Source: Desmodus rotundus
Taxonomy: Eukaryota > Chordata > Mammalia > Chiroptera > Phyllostomidae
Assembly (NCBI RefSeq): GCF_022682495.2
Contig: NC_071391.1
Coordinates: 79,697,161-79,761,160, forward strand
Direction: 5' to 3'
DNA length: 64,000 nt
Shown here: in pieces, positions 43,441 to 55,830 of the stretch
Position numbering within the stretch: position 1 is the stretch's first letter
How the letters are laid out: each line of letters opens with the position of its first letter
Translations under genes and position numbers: made by a program
Notes under the pieces: model-generated
Told to the model about the DNA's origin: nothing
The model's input: only the letters and a program-made list of their open reading frames with translations
Databases searched by the model: none

Positions 43441-45073
43441 GAGATGCAAAATGGCAGTGGAGTAGGTGGAAGGTACATTGACATCCTCCATGGACCAAAC
43501 TGGAATTACAACCAAATTGTAGAAAAATCATCCTGAATAATCAACTGAACACTAACTAGAGACAAGCCTTATAACTAAAGACATATGGAAGAAACCACAT
43601 CACTACAACAAAACTGGTAGGAAGAAGTACGGAGACACAAGAGGGCTGGCTGGGCTCCCATGGGTGGTAGCTGAAGTTCTGAAGGAATATTTCAGTGGCT
43701 GGGGGGTTCCCTCTGAGAAGTGTGGGGTCTAAAACCCAAACTGGGCTCCCTAGCTTACTGCTCCAGAACTGGGGAAGGAACCCAAATAACATCCATCTGT
43801 GAAAAGCAGCAGGGTTTTTGTCCACCAGGGAGAGATGGCTACAGACTCAGAGAGTCTCTTAAAGGGCCAACACACAAAATTTCATTTGTAGCCATGTACC
43901 CTGGGCTAGAGCAGAAGGAGGACAGAGTGGAGTAGAACTTCAAGAGGAGAGTCTGGGGTTGGTGGCTCTGGAGAGAGAGCTGAAGGGTCAGTTGCCAGGA
44001 TCCCTGTGCTGAGTAATTCCGCAGGAGACATCTTTCTCAGTTGGAGCACTCCCCTCCAAGTGTCAACTTGAGGGGAAGCAATAGCCCCACTTGCAGGAAT
44101 CCATCTCATCCCACTCTCTGGAGCTTAAGCCAGGGTGCAGAGGAGTAAACCTGGAGGCAATTTCAATGTTTAAGCTTAACAGAAAGCCTGCAGGTGAGGG
44201 TGGATCTCTGGAAGACCGAAGACTTTAGCTGACACACCCCTGGGCCTGGTGCTGGTAAAAGCCAGCCTTGGTGCACAGACTGGTTCTTTCTGAACACACC
44301 AGGCCAAAGAGAGGAAGCCACAAGCTGTGGATTGCTTATAGTTCCAAACATGTTGCCCAGGGCTAGTCACAGGAAGCACCGGACATAGGTCTGCACCAGA
44401 GTCTTTGCAGATATACCTAAAACATAGAAATGAAGACAAAGAAACAGGCACCAAATGAAAGAGCAAGAGAATTCTCCAGAAGAAGAACTAAATGATGGAG
44501 GCAAGCAATTTATTAGATAGGTTAGAGTAATGATTGTAAGGATGTTCCACAGCATGAGAAAAAGACATAGAAACCATAAAAAAAATAAAATAAAGAATGC
44601 AATATCTAAAATTAATAATACACTGGAAGGAATAAATAGTAGGTTAGATGAAGCAGAGGATTAAATCAGTGATTTGGAAGACAAGGTAGAAAAAAAACCA
44701 CACCATCAGAGCAGCAAAAAAAAAAAAAAAGGAATTTTAAAAAATGAGGAGAGTTTAAGAAACCTTTGGGACAACATGAAGCATATCAACATTCACATCA
44801 TGAGAATACCAGAAGTAGAAGAGAGTGAGCAAGGGATCAAGAAACTATTTGAAGAAATAATGATCGAAAACTTCTCTAAACTGGTGAAAGAAAATGACAC
44901 ACAAGTCTAGGAAGCAGAGAGTCCCAAACAAGTTGGACCCAAAGAGGCCCACACCAATACACATCATAATTAAAATGGCAAAACTTAAAGATGAGGAGAG
45001 AATCTTAAAAGCCACAAGAAAAAAGTAGTTAGTTACCTATAAGGGAGCTTCAATTAGACTGTCTTCTGATTTA
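43441..45073 (+). mobile_element. L1 copy G, 5' part only (3' truncated)
   Basis: It contains a full-looking 5'UTR (43441-44429), closely matching copy A, and two thirds of ORF1. It stops abruptly at the RLSSDF-equivalent codons. ORF2, 3'UTR and a poly-A tail are absent. The flanks are two parts of one L2, and no target duplication is evident. L1 copies normally lose their 5' end, so this is unusual. Confidence 0.85.
44430..45073 (+). pseudogene. L1-G ORF1 relic, truncated
   Basis: It starts with ATG at 44430 (ATGAAGACAAAGAAACAG). The readable part at 44674-44910 has the end of the coiled coil, an expanded A-run near 44715-44730 and the RRM start (NIHIMRIPEVEESEQGIKKL). A stop at 44908 and later shifts follow. 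The ERILKAT-like block near 45000 is the last ORF1 feature before the breakpoint. Confidence 0.85.
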
Positions 45074-45190
45074 GGGGAGATTAGACTCAGGAGTTGGCAG
45101 AAAGCCTTGATTCCAAAGGTTCTATTAGAGGGTCTTGAAGGCCATGTGATTAAGTTCTGACTTCATCCTAATGCAAATTAAGCCAGTAAA
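45074..45190 (-). mobile_element. L2 relic, part 2 (minus strand)
   Basis: GGTCTTGAAGGCCATGTGAT near 45131 and CTGACTTCATCCTAATGCAA follow the complementary L2 order after 43440. Confidence 0.6.
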
Positions 45191-46889
45191 GGATTAATAT
45201 CCCCATTTGTGGTACTTGTCTTAAACTATACTCATTGATTTATAGGTTTGCCTCCTGTTAGACTCTGCAGTCCTTTAGGGAAAGGTGGTATGTTTTCCAT
45301 GTTTGTATACTGTCTGTCCAACAGCATGCTTGAAAGAGACCAACTGTGCAGTGAATCATTAAAGGCTGAAAGAATGATGCAGTTAATAATAAATAACTAT
45401 CACCACTCTCCCTGGCTCCAGCCTCTGAGAAACTGCAGGCTTACTTTGCAACATGTGGTGATGTTAGAGTAAATTATTTTTGTAGAGTAGGGTGGATGAA
45501 TTTCTGAGATGTTCTAGAACTGTGTTCATAGTATATACTCTTCTTCACTACACCCCTAAGAGAAAAGTATAAGAAGTTATAGTTGACTTATGTTAATAGG
45601 TTATTGGGTAACATATCTGCCAGCTATGAGTGCTTGATGTTTTCATTGTTTGCTATTTACAACAATTTAATAAGAAATCAGAGGATGCTTCCTGTTTAAA
45701 GCCTTTCTAGATAAAAGCCCTGCAGCCTTTGGGGTCATGTTTTACAGGAAAATGTTGACATTCTAAAGACCACATCCATAGTGATCTCATTGTTGCAGCC
45801 TCTTCTGGTTAAGCACTGTGCTGGCTAAACTTTCTTGGAGGTGTCCAAATTCAGGTACACTGGCTTGGGAGCAGCTCTAAATCATTTGTTTCCTATTTAT
45901 ATAGATATGTTGGGGTCCAGCACAAAGTCACCATACTATCTGGTGACATTATGAATTCCCCTATTCTGTTTTTAATCAGTGTAAAAAGTCACAATTTCAT
46001 AAAAATAGTTATTCTTGACAGCAATGGGAGTTACTGTGATTGCTTTTGATAACTATTTTTTAAATCATTAGATGAAGTATTTTACTGATTTCTGACCCCT
46101 GTCTTCAGGAAAGGTAGTAGCAGACCTCTGTTCAGTATTTATTGCCATGGAAACCAAATCTAGGGTAATTCCGCTGCTTCAGAAATGTTCACTGGTCTGT
46201 GGGTTTCTTGTTGAGGCTGTTTGCTGACACCGCAACCCCTAATGATCTCTTTCAATTAACACTTGCGTGTGTGTGTACACACAAGAGGAAAGAGGAAAAG
46301 AGGAAGATGTGTGTATGTCAGATTATTTATCTATACTTGTATTGCATGTGACTCAAGTTATACAAAGAAACATGTTCTTTGGTGTAGTGAACACTACACT
46401 TCTTTTTATCTCTTCTTGATCTAGTGGAACAAACATGTGATGAACTGGGCTCTGTTATCTTTCACTTACATCTCATAAAATACTAAAATACAGTGCCCTA
46501 GCGTTACTAAATTAGACATTCCTTTGAATGAGTTCGAGCCTGTATTTCAGGGTGAAACTGGGTCTCAGTAAAAATACAAACCCAAAGAAAAGTAATGCCA
46601 TGCTGCCTATGATTTTATAGAAGCAATATCTAATACAGTATGGTATAAATAATTTCTAGCACACTCCAGATCAAACCCATAGGGCCTGTGAGCAATGACT
46701 GGGATGCTGCACATGAATCCACTGTTGAGTGACTACAGGATGGTGGCCATATCTGCTGCCAAGATAATGGAGACCACATGCCATATAAAGGTGTGTTATA
46801 ATGAGAAATACCTCATAAATATTGTAAAAAGAGAAGAGTAGTGAACACAAGAACCCATTGTTGAGCATGCTTTCCTTCCTTGTTGGTAC
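45191..46889. other. Repeat-poor sequence, possibly conserved non-coding
   Basis: No gene or confident repeat is recognised over 1.7 kb. 45640-46270 is notable for motif-rich, non-repetitive DNA, including TTGCCATGGAAACC at about 46142-46155, close to the RFX X-box palindrome. A short GTGTGTGTGTACACAC tract lies near 46267. Confidence 0.4.
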
Positions 46890-48070
46890 ATTGTTCCTCT
46901 CTAGAGATTTTCCTTCAATCTCCTTTGCTGCCACCTCTAACCTGTTTTCTTCTAGAGGGCTCTGTCCAAGTCCTAGGTCAGGAAGTTATCAGTTTTTTTC
47001 TCTGTGATTTCTTGTTCATTACCAGGATCCATTCTCAAAGCATCAGCTCCCATCCCTCTGCAGCCTTCAGCCCCCACTTCTCTCCTCTCCAGCTTCCTCC
47101 TGACCATGGCCTCCTAGATACCTTGTGTGCATCTTTCCTCACAAATCAGGTCAGTCCTCTGACATCTTTAATGTTGCTAAAGGAATGACACCCATTTTCT
47201 CAGTCATTTGGGTTTATACCTTGCTCCCATTTGTGATTACTTTCTCTTCTTTCACCTCCCTGGACTACTGTTCATACATCATTGATTTTAATTCTATGGT
47301 AATTCTTACATTCCATTCCCAGTTATATGGCCATCATATGTAGACCCTCACTACCTCTCATTCAACATTTTCCCCAGTTTACCAACCAAACTTCCCAACT
47401 ACCACCTTCTTGTTTTTCAAGCCTATTATGCAAGTTGCTGCCAAATTATTTATCTTAGAGCATATCTCTCATTAGACAACCTCTTTATTAAAAAATGTAC
47501 AATAGCTCTCTGTTGCTTGTTAGCCAAATATTCACAACAAACCATTTTTTATTCATTACATCTTCCAGACTTATTCCCTGATACCACCCCAAATTATTCA
47601 AGGTGTTTGTGTATTTGAAAAATTTGCTTATATCCAAAAATATTCCTATATCAAACAAGCAATTTTTAATTTGAGTGTTGGTTTGCCTGTCTTACTCACT
47701 AGACTACAAGTTCCAGGGGTATGCACTGTGCCTGTTTTCAATTATCATTGTATTCTCTTCTCTATATAGAACTTGGCACACAGAACAGTAGGTGAATTTT
47801 AAATGAATGAATATATTATGTGATTTGTTTCTACAAAACTTGGTGAATGCACTTCTCATGCCTGAACTGTCTGTCGTATTTGTACAGCTCTGCCTATTGT
47901 AATACTTTCTATGCATCAATACTCATTCAAATATTATCCCTTCTATGTTTCCCAACCTCTTTCCCTTCCCATCCTGCTTGTGTTCCCTTTCTTCACTTCC
48001 CCAATTTAGTGTGTTCTTTTCCTCTTCCTTCTGGTTGCTTTGATGCTCTCTTATGTCACTTAACACATAA
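46890..48070 (+). mobile_element. L2 relics, plus strand
   Basis: Pieces in sense order: CATTTGGGTTTATACC near 47206 (LGVILD region), GCAAGTTGCTGCCAAATTAT near 47430, AATGTACAATAGCTCTCTG near 47495. Then an L2 3' end, TCACTAGACTACAAGTTCCA at 47696. A further C-terminal block at 47860-48060 suggests two overlapping or rearranged copies. Confidence 0.65.
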
Positions 48071-48084
48071 TGGCATCATATTTT

Positions 48085-48720
48085 GAATATTTGCACACAA
48101 CCAACCTTAGCTGAAACTAGCAGTCGATGTTTTATGCTGATTCTCTTTGGCCCCATTTTACTAAAAAAAATGGGGGAGTATGTAGAAGGTATGTTTATTA
48201 CACTTGTGGATGACATGAGGCTTGGAGAGGAGCCAGTGCCTTGGTATTCAAGAGAGCTTTGCAGGCAAGAAAAATGGACCAAATCTAACAGGATGAAATT
48301 AAAGAAAAACATGCTTTATATGCAAAGGGCTTAAAACCAGCTGTATAATTACAGGATGTGAAGCATGCAGATTAGTAAAACTTAGAGTCTTCATTGACAG
48401 TTGATTACTATGGAAAAATGATGTGGCTGTTAAAATTATAAAGCAATCTTGATCTTAGATTATGAACCTATTGATAGCAACAGACTCCAGGATGAAGGAG
48501 GTGGTAATTCTCCTCTCCTTAGGCTTAACTATTTATACTCTAAGAGCTAGAGAAGTACTGGGGCATGTTAAATGGAGAAGGACAAGAATTTGGAAGAATT
48601 TGGAAACCAATCAATCATGGCCTATATAAGTGACTAGAAATGTTTCACATGGAGTGAGGTCATGATAGCTACCTCTCAGATGAGAGATCACATTTACTAA
48701 AGGTGCAGGAGGCTTTTGGG
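48085..48720 (+). mobile_element. L3/CR1-type LINE relic
   Basis: Sense-strand blocks fit L3: CTTGTGGATGACATGAGGCT near 48203 (YADDT-like), AACAGGATGAAATTAAAG near 48287, GATGTGGCTGTTAAAATTAT near 48420, GGAGGTGGTAATTCTCCTC near 48498, AGGTCATGATAGCTACCT near 48657. This CR1-like group died out early in mammals, so the copy is very old. Confidence 0.65.
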
Positions 48721-48779
48721 AATCAGAAAAGGCAACAACATACAAAGATAACATAATTTTGACTGCTGGAGGAAATGTA

Positions 48780-48960
48780 TATAAACTAAGAATTATAATA
48801 GTGTGATGAGAGCTATAGAAGTACTTATGTGATGCCATGGGAATATAGAGGAACAGCATATATCTTTTCCTGAATGGTTGAGGGAAGGTTCCACAGTGGA
48901 GTGACATTTGAACAGGACCTTGAATGTATTGGCACATGCTAGCAGCATGGAAGGTCCATA
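48780..48960 (-). mobile_element. L2 relic, minus strand
   Basis: GAGAGCTATAGAAGTACTTA near 48808 and GTGACATTTGAACAGGACCT near 48902 match complementary L2. 48960-49340 is unassigned, with an A-rich old-repeat look at 49060-49180. Confidence 0.6.
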
Positions 48961-49339
48961 AGTTCTGGACCCTTGAGTGAATTATTTTCAGTAGACTCAA
49001 TAATTTATATGGGGTGAGGAAATCAATTCCCTTTACTAGTCCAGAGATATTTTAAAACTTACTTATCCTTCTTATAAAAGAAATACTTGTTAATCTTAGA
49101 AAATGTAACAAATAAAAAGTGTATAGAGTAGAAAAGAAAGAATCTGTAATTCTGCCCCTGAGAGAGAACTCCTATTAATATTTTGGGAGCAGCTTTAGAA
49201 AGTAAGGAGGTTTGGAGAGGGGTGAAGTTGCAGCTTTAGCAGGATGTTTGGGGGAAGACCTTTAAGAATCAATGACGAACAACAATAAAAAATGTGAAAA
49301 AAAGAATCCATGATAAATAAGCACAAACCTGCAGAATAA

Positions 49340-49770
49340 GGAGTGGCCAGGCAATTGAAAAACTGACGTTAAAGTTTCCAGATGGAGATAGTAAGTGCAA
49401 AAGGCAGTTGAGGAAGAAACTTGTTGCTGAAGGAGCAGGAAGGAAATGAGTGTGGTTGGAATGTGTGAGCAAGGGGAGAATTGTCAGTGAGGATGGTGAG
49501 GAAGGTAGGAGACCACACATGTAGAGCTGTGGAGGCCACATAGACCAAGTTTGCACTTTATTGCTAGTATATTGGGGAGCCACTGAAAGGCTTTTAAAGC
49601 AGGAGCAAGGTGCTCTGCTTTATTATTCTGACAGATGACTCTGACTGCTGTGGGGGGACTGGATGGAAGTGCAGTGTGGGGCCAAGTGGAAGCAGAGAGT
49701 TGTTGTCAGGCCAACACAGTGGTCCCAGTCTGTACTAGAGTGGTGAGAGAGGGAGGAACAATTTGGTCTC
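49340..49770 (-). mobile_element. L2 relic, minus strand
   Basis: AAGTGCAAAAGGCAGTTGAG near 49393, TGGTTGGAATGTGTGAGCAA near 49454, GGGGAGCCACTGAAAGGCTT near 49574 and CTCTGACTGCTGTGGGGGGA near 49640 follow the L2 complement in order. 49771-50230 is unassigned. Confidence 0.7.
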
Positions 49771-50230
49771 TATAAAAATAAACATAGAACCAATAGGACT
49801 TTGTTAATTTATGAAGGGAGTGTTGAAAAAGTGAAATAAAGGATAACAACCATTTTATATGAGAAAAATATTGTACCTGTTATGTTCATATTTATTAGTT
49901 ACCAGAAAGTAAAATCCCTGTAGTTCTCATCACAGATTGTAGATTCAGTCATTCTTAACTGTTTTTTTCTTATAAAAATATTGAGTCAACAAATCTCTCC
50001 AGCTGTTGCTATAAGTATATATGAGCATTTGGCTTACGACCCCATCTGACATTTGAAATCTATATTCTTTTTGCTCAGGCTGTATAAATCTTCCTCTGGA
50101 GATGACTTTATCAAAACTTTTTAAAGGAGTATCTTTTCCTATAAAATGAATAATTTTTGCTTTATTGTAAAAAGTTAAAAAAATAATGGTAGACAGAGAA
50201 GATATGAAAGAGATCATTGCTATTGCTATT

Positions 50231-50238
50231 ACCTAGAT
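50231..50238 (+). repeat. 8 bp target duplication, left
   Basis: ACCTAGAT, identical to 50504-50511. Confidence 0.88.
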
Positions 50239-50503
50239 CAGCGATTTTCAAAAGGTGTGCCACAAGAATTTTTAAAACATGGAATACTTGAATATTTGGT
50301 CAGGGGCACTGACCTCTTTTCCCTTAGAATGTCAAATTAAAAATGACAATAGCCAACAAAACAATAGCTGTCCAGTGTGAATGAATCAAAATTATACTTG
50401 TTTTTTTCATCAGATTTTCAAAAAATATATTTTTAGTGTGCCACACAGAGTTTTAGTAATTAGTTTATGTGTGCCATGAGATGGAAAAGGTTGAAAATCA
50501 TTG
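50239..50503. mobile_element. hAT-type non-autonomous element (265 bp)
   Basis: The ends are CAGCGATTTTCAAAAGG and the complement-like AAGGTTGAAAATCATTG, giving imperfect inverted termini of about 17 bp. A perfect 8 bp duplication on both sides is the hAT hallmark. GGTGTGCCACAAGAA and GTGTGCCATGAG lie subterminally. There is no transposase; an autonomous hAT must have moved it. Confidence 0.85.
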
Positions 50504-50511
50504 ACCTAGAT
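50504..50511 (+). repeat. 8 bp target duplication, right
   Basis: ACCTAGAT. 50512-51318 is AT-rich; part (about 50700-50890) may be an old L1-type tail but is not firmly recognised. Confidence 0.88.
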
Positions 50512-51318
50512 ATACCTGTTACCAAGGACAGATTTATATGGAGCTAATTAAGCTTGTACAGGTCCCTTTTCAGGCCTTGACAAAGCTCAGGTAATTTTGT
50601 ATTCATCATTTTGTATTCTTTTTCTAAAATGGTATTTCCCCTTATTTTATAAACTTTATGCTATATAAAACCAGAATCCAGACCTATTTCAAGATTATTT
50701 ATTTACAAGTAAATTTCATTTTATGAAAAATAGGGTCATACTCTACTAGATTTTATTTTCTAAAATATTATCCATATATTTCCATGCTGTTGAATAGTCT
50801 GTAATTATAATTTTATGGGATATTGTCTTTTACCATGTGATTGTACCATAGTTAAATAACCATTTTTTAGCTATTGAGGCGGAACAGGGCTTTTTGCTAC
50901 TGTTGACCTCTTACTAGAAGGGACATATTACCTAGCATTCTCCGGTCATGAGTTGTAGAGTATTGCTGTTCACATGACTCTTTCCAGGAGTAGGAGTAAA
51001 ATACTAGGTGAGTCATTTGTTTCCTTAATATTCTCTTCCTGCTGCAGTACAAAAGATTTGGGTGAAGTTTGGGGTGACTCTTGTTTTAGTTAGAGTTAAT
51101 TCAATTTTCTATAGTATGTGAAATAAATTAAAAATTACACTTGCTAATGTTTATTTAAAACTTCAGAAATTAGTACTATTGCTTATTAGAATTATTAAAC
51201 CAGTTTAAAATATAGTCTCTGATTACTTCAAAAAGATAAAAATAGGTTGGGTGAATTAGTTCTTGCACACATTATTTGTAATATGTGTATTAGGTATTCA
51301 CGTATAACAGCATGAAGT

Positions 51319-51376
51319 CTTTTTTTTTTCTTTTACTTTTTTTTATTGTTGTTCAAGTACAGTTGTCTCCATTTTG
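51319..51376 (-). mobile_element. Extremely short L1 tail
   Basis: A T-rich run followed by ATTGTTGTTCAAGTACAGTT and GTCTCCATTTT, that is, only about 35 bp of L1 3'UTR plus its poly-A. Confidence 0.75.
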
Positions 51377-52244
51377 GTCTTAATGAGGAAGACAAATAGT
51401 CTAATTTTAAAAACTAAATGAAGATAACTTTGGAAATGCAGAAAATGCCTCCAAAGAAATGTAATTTCATCCCCAGGAGTACACAGTTATATCCCAAATT
51501 TTAAAATAACCATGGAAATATGTTACAAAAGTGAATAAATTTGGGTTTCAGATAATTATACAAACATGATCAGATATCTTATATGAAATGACTTAATGCT
51601 GATGAATGTTAAGACAACCATTTGAATGGCAGCATTAAAAACTATTGCTCATCAAAGGGTTTTGGGTATTTCCTGATTGATTAGCTGTTTATATTGTGCA
51701 GTGCATGCTACTGTATTTTTACCACTGGTGTTGATGATTTTTACCGCTGGTTCAGCCTATCAACATGGTAGAGTGAACTGATGTGGCAAGTGTGGAGAGC
51801 ACATTCCTAACTTACAGAGTTGTTACAATTTAATTAAGTTAGAAAGTCCAGCTCAAAAGCAAAAAAGAGAAATTCTGAGGAACTCTATATAAATTAAGAG
51901 GAAATAAAGCCAGAGCATGAGAGCACGTTAAATCTAAAAGAGTACAGAGTTATTAAAACTTGATACAGCCTAGGGGGCTACAAGTTTACAAATGAGGGAG
52001 AGGGTGGGAGGTTGTCAAGGCCAAGAATCCTGTGTGCCTAGAAGTGAGTCCCCTGCCTGTGCTCCAACCTGGGACAGACTTAATCAGCACCTCAAACAAT
52101 TCTGTCCATTGGCCCAGGAACACAACGGGTACCTTGGGTAATGAGTAGAAAATGTTATCTGTGAGGAAATGAAACCTCAAGCCTCTCTGGAGTTGTGGAA
52201 GTTGAACAAACAAAATATTTTTTTCAACAAATACTCATTTGTTG
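51377..52244. other. No recognised feature
   Basis: No gene or repeat family is recognised. Confidence 0.5.
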
Positions 52245-52675
52245 AGTATTTATGTTATTAAGAATAGCCATGTACATATTATTCTAAGTTCTTCAAAAAT
52301 ATTAACTTATTTAATCCTTACAATGATTTTCTGAGAAAAATTGGTTTAGTGGAAAGAGAAATGCAAACTGGCTCATGGGGTCTCCTCCACAGCTTAGATT
52401 GCATGGGATTCCCACAGGAAAGAACTTGCTAGAGATGATTTAAGCTGAAAATGACAAAGCACATATGAAAACAACTATAACAGAAAATTGGCAGACATTA
52501 TAAACAAGAGAATTCATTTTCATTACAGTTAATCAAGTACTGTATGCAAATGTTCCTACTTTCTAGGGGACAGAAGTGAAATTTCAGTAGTTTCAGTGAC
52601 CTACACAGGTGCTAAATGGAGAGCTGACATTAAAATCTAAACTACAGAGACCAAACTCTTGATCAGAAGTCTTTT
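52245..52675 (-). mobile_element. MIR relic, minus strand, possibly split
   Basis: AACTTATTTAATCCTTACAA near 52302 and CATTAAAATCTAAACTACAG near 52629 fit complementary MIR. About 220 bp of unassigned sequence lies between the two parts. Confidence 0.5.
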
Positions 52676-55671
52676 TTTCCCCCCTACAAAATTGAATTCC
52701 TTCTGAATACAAGATAAGCTTACCAAACTCTGAATCTATGTATATCTCTAAATAAGATAATCACAGAGACACATTTCTGTCAATAATAGCTATAGTTAAG
52801 GTAAAAGTACTAGCTATAAGTTATAAACACCTAGGTCCAGGCAAGTTCCTTTTCTCAATGTAAGAGGCACCAGTCATCAAATTTCCTCTTCTAGTTGCAA
52901 ACTTAGCCTGACTTTCTCTTCTTAAAAGCAGAAACCTCAGGAGTTGCTCATACTCCTCCTTCCAGAGACAGCAAGCCCTTAATGTTCTCCAGGCCCATCA
53001 GAAGAAAGGCATGATTTTTCCATTTGTCTGTGGTAAGTAACACCAAAGCTTACTTCCAACATAGTATTCATGTTTCCTCCCTCCCTGTCTGTTAAGGAAG
53101 AAGTTCCAGCTCTCAGTCCTCTCCCAAACTAAATAAATTCCACAAAATAAAACATGGTACTATCGTCTGAGCATGACTTTCTCAGGGGTTCTCCAGTCAG
53201 AGTTGGTTTCCTTGATTACTCCAGGCAGGCACACTCATCCCATTCATGTTCCTCCTTTGATAATGCCTATCCACTACCAGCAAACTGTCCCCCCCTAGCC
53301 TTTGGTTTGTGAAGGTCCTGAGCTGTCTCTTTGTGTTGATGAGAATAATTGTTAGGACACAGTGCTTGGTCACATCTATGTCCATTTACCTTATATTTCA
53401 TTTTAACTATATCCTTCACCTTCTCACCATCTTGCATTGATGCTAAATCTGTGTCTTAACTCAATATAGACTTCAAGATATGCTTCAAATCAAGGCCACC
53501 TCTTAACCTGTGGTTCTTGTCCTCATGCCATGGGTCCCAGCTCCCTGCTCCAGGCAGGCAGAGTATTTGCTCTCTCTTGCATCTTCTCCTCTCGCACCTT
53601 TAGGCCACTGTTAATGTTGCTCTGCTTCTAACCTGCTCTGAACCTGGAATTTTCTCCCTTGCCTTTATTGCTAAACCATTTTCCCACACTTGAAAACATT
53701 CACTTATGATTCCCTATCAACTTCCCATTTAGCTGAGAAATGCTACAATTCATCCTCAGAGCCTTCCAGATAAACCTCTCTTGGTTCCAATGCTTGGAGA
53801 TCCCTAACATTGCACCTGCAGTCCCCTCTCACCTTGCCCTCTCACCTGTGTATGTAAATAGAGGCCTATGTCAGACACCACCAACTGCAAGAAGAGCAGG
53901 TGCTTCTCTGAAGGCCAATAGAATGGGCAGGTGTTTCTCTGAAGTTTTCTACCATCTTGAAGAGGAGAAGTTGAAGGACACTTGAGAATGGAGTAAAAGG
54001 AAGAACAACTGAGTAAATTACTCAAAACAGAGCCACATTCACTTGTCAAGATAAAGCTCCCCCACCCTACAATTTCTGCCATCATTGGAACTGGGGTGTT
54101 TAAGAGCAAGGGGAAAATATTTACATAACACAAAGAGTGGCATTTATTTTTTCTGCATATATGAAGAGTTGTGTATAATTTTGATCCATCTTCCATTGGT
54201 TATTGGGAAGTTCAATCAAACATGTGAAGTGCCCCGTTCAGCATTTAGTACTCAAAATTCCACAAAAGTCAACTTATCCTCATTTATAAATTCATATAAA
54301 GTCCTGACATTTTTAAGAGGCATTTTATGCTGATAAAAACTCAGAACATCTTATCTGAGAGCCAGGAAAAAGATTTTCTTGGAACAACCAGGACCTCAAA
54401 GAAGGATAAAAATTAAAATGAAAATAGTAGGGATAATAGATGACTTCCTTTTTCTCACCTCTTTCAGTAGTCTGAATAAATGAGATACGTTAGTGGATGT
54501 AGATGGATTGTGAGTGGCCATTAAAAGCCACTCCAGGTCACCACTATTTCTCAGGTTTCATAGCTAGTCACACAGTCCCCCCTCGTCACCATTATGGTCT
54601 GAGTGTAGGCTTTGATAGTGCTCACTTTTTATAGCTGATTAGGAAAGAAACTTTCCCTGGTGGGTCATCCTGGCTCTATAAGATTCTCTGCAAGAATCCT
54701 TTGACTCTTGTAGCAAGGGAACTGTTCACAGTGATGCTAGTGGAGACACATAGCTTTTAGTAGGCTTTGCTTTCAAAAACACTATTCAATATGTGAGATA
54801 AAGAAGATAATGCCTCATTGACATAACTTACTGCTCCTGATGTCCCGTGGGTCACATAAACAGCATTTGAGGTTGTTGGTGTCTTATTATCAGTGTAAAG
54901 TCACGAAATAAGAGTTGAACAAAATTAATTATGTCCAAGGTCAGACAGAGCTGTTGGAGAGGGAAAACATTCCTTGTCATGTGTGTCAATGTTTCCTTCT
55001 AAGCTCTGTGGAGCCTGGAGCTCTGGGGATGATGCTTGTCCAGAACTATCTTTTTAATTTATAGGACTGATAATTATGTGGCAATTTATCCCAAGGGGAT
55101 GTATCTAAAATAGGCCTTGGAGGTGAATTTGCATTATTTCCAGATGAGGATTCTTTTTCCCCTTAATTTGGTTGAGTATATCTGAAACATGTTTAAATAT
55201 ATTTCTTTAATTTTTTTGAAATTTGGTGTATCTTAGGGTTATTCTGTGTTTGATATTGTTATTTTAGGACTTTATCAGTCTAGTGACCATATAATTCCAA
55301 ATTCCAAATGAAATCATTTGGTAGGATATACTTTTTGGATCAGGTAATGATGGAGATATAATTTACATGTTACAGTATTAGAGCTTTCCTTTGGATTTAA
55401 AATAAATATTTTTGGGACTAAAAGATGTAATATTTACAACCAGGACTTTTTTTCATTTAAAAGGACTTATCTCCTTTTATATATTAATATGGTGATTTGT
55501 GTTAATTAATTTTCTAATGTGAAGCTAACATTAAACCAACATTTCTATTTTAAATCTAAATTGATTATGACATATCATTATCATATTTTTGCTATAAAAC
55601 AAAAATATGGTCTTTGGTTTGCTGTTGTTTTATTTAAAATTTTTATCAGGTTGTGTGCAATTTCTCAGATG
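52676..55671. other. Long unassigned stretch
   Basis: No gene is recognised. 53570-53850 has a weak L2-like (plus-strand) look. 54580-55150 is non-repetitive. Open frames here are short and without family patterns. 55180-55560 is AT-rich. Confidence 0.4.
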
Positions 55672-55830
55672 TGTTTTTTCCCTCAGTTTTCTTCCTTTCA
55701 TTCTTTGTTTTTCTTTCCCTTCTTGCCTTTCATCCATTCTCTTTCCTTTTCCTCTACTCCACTCCTTCCTTCATTCCTTCTTTCTCTTTCTTCTCTTCTC
55801 GCTCTCTTTCTGTCTTCTTTCTTTCTGAGC
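55672..55830 (+). repeat. Polypyrimidine low-complexity tract
   Basis: C/T-rich sequence with CTTCC and TTTCTTTC words. The Phe/Ser/Leu-rich open frames across it are artefacts of this composition. 55831-56185 is unassigned. Confidence 0.9.
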
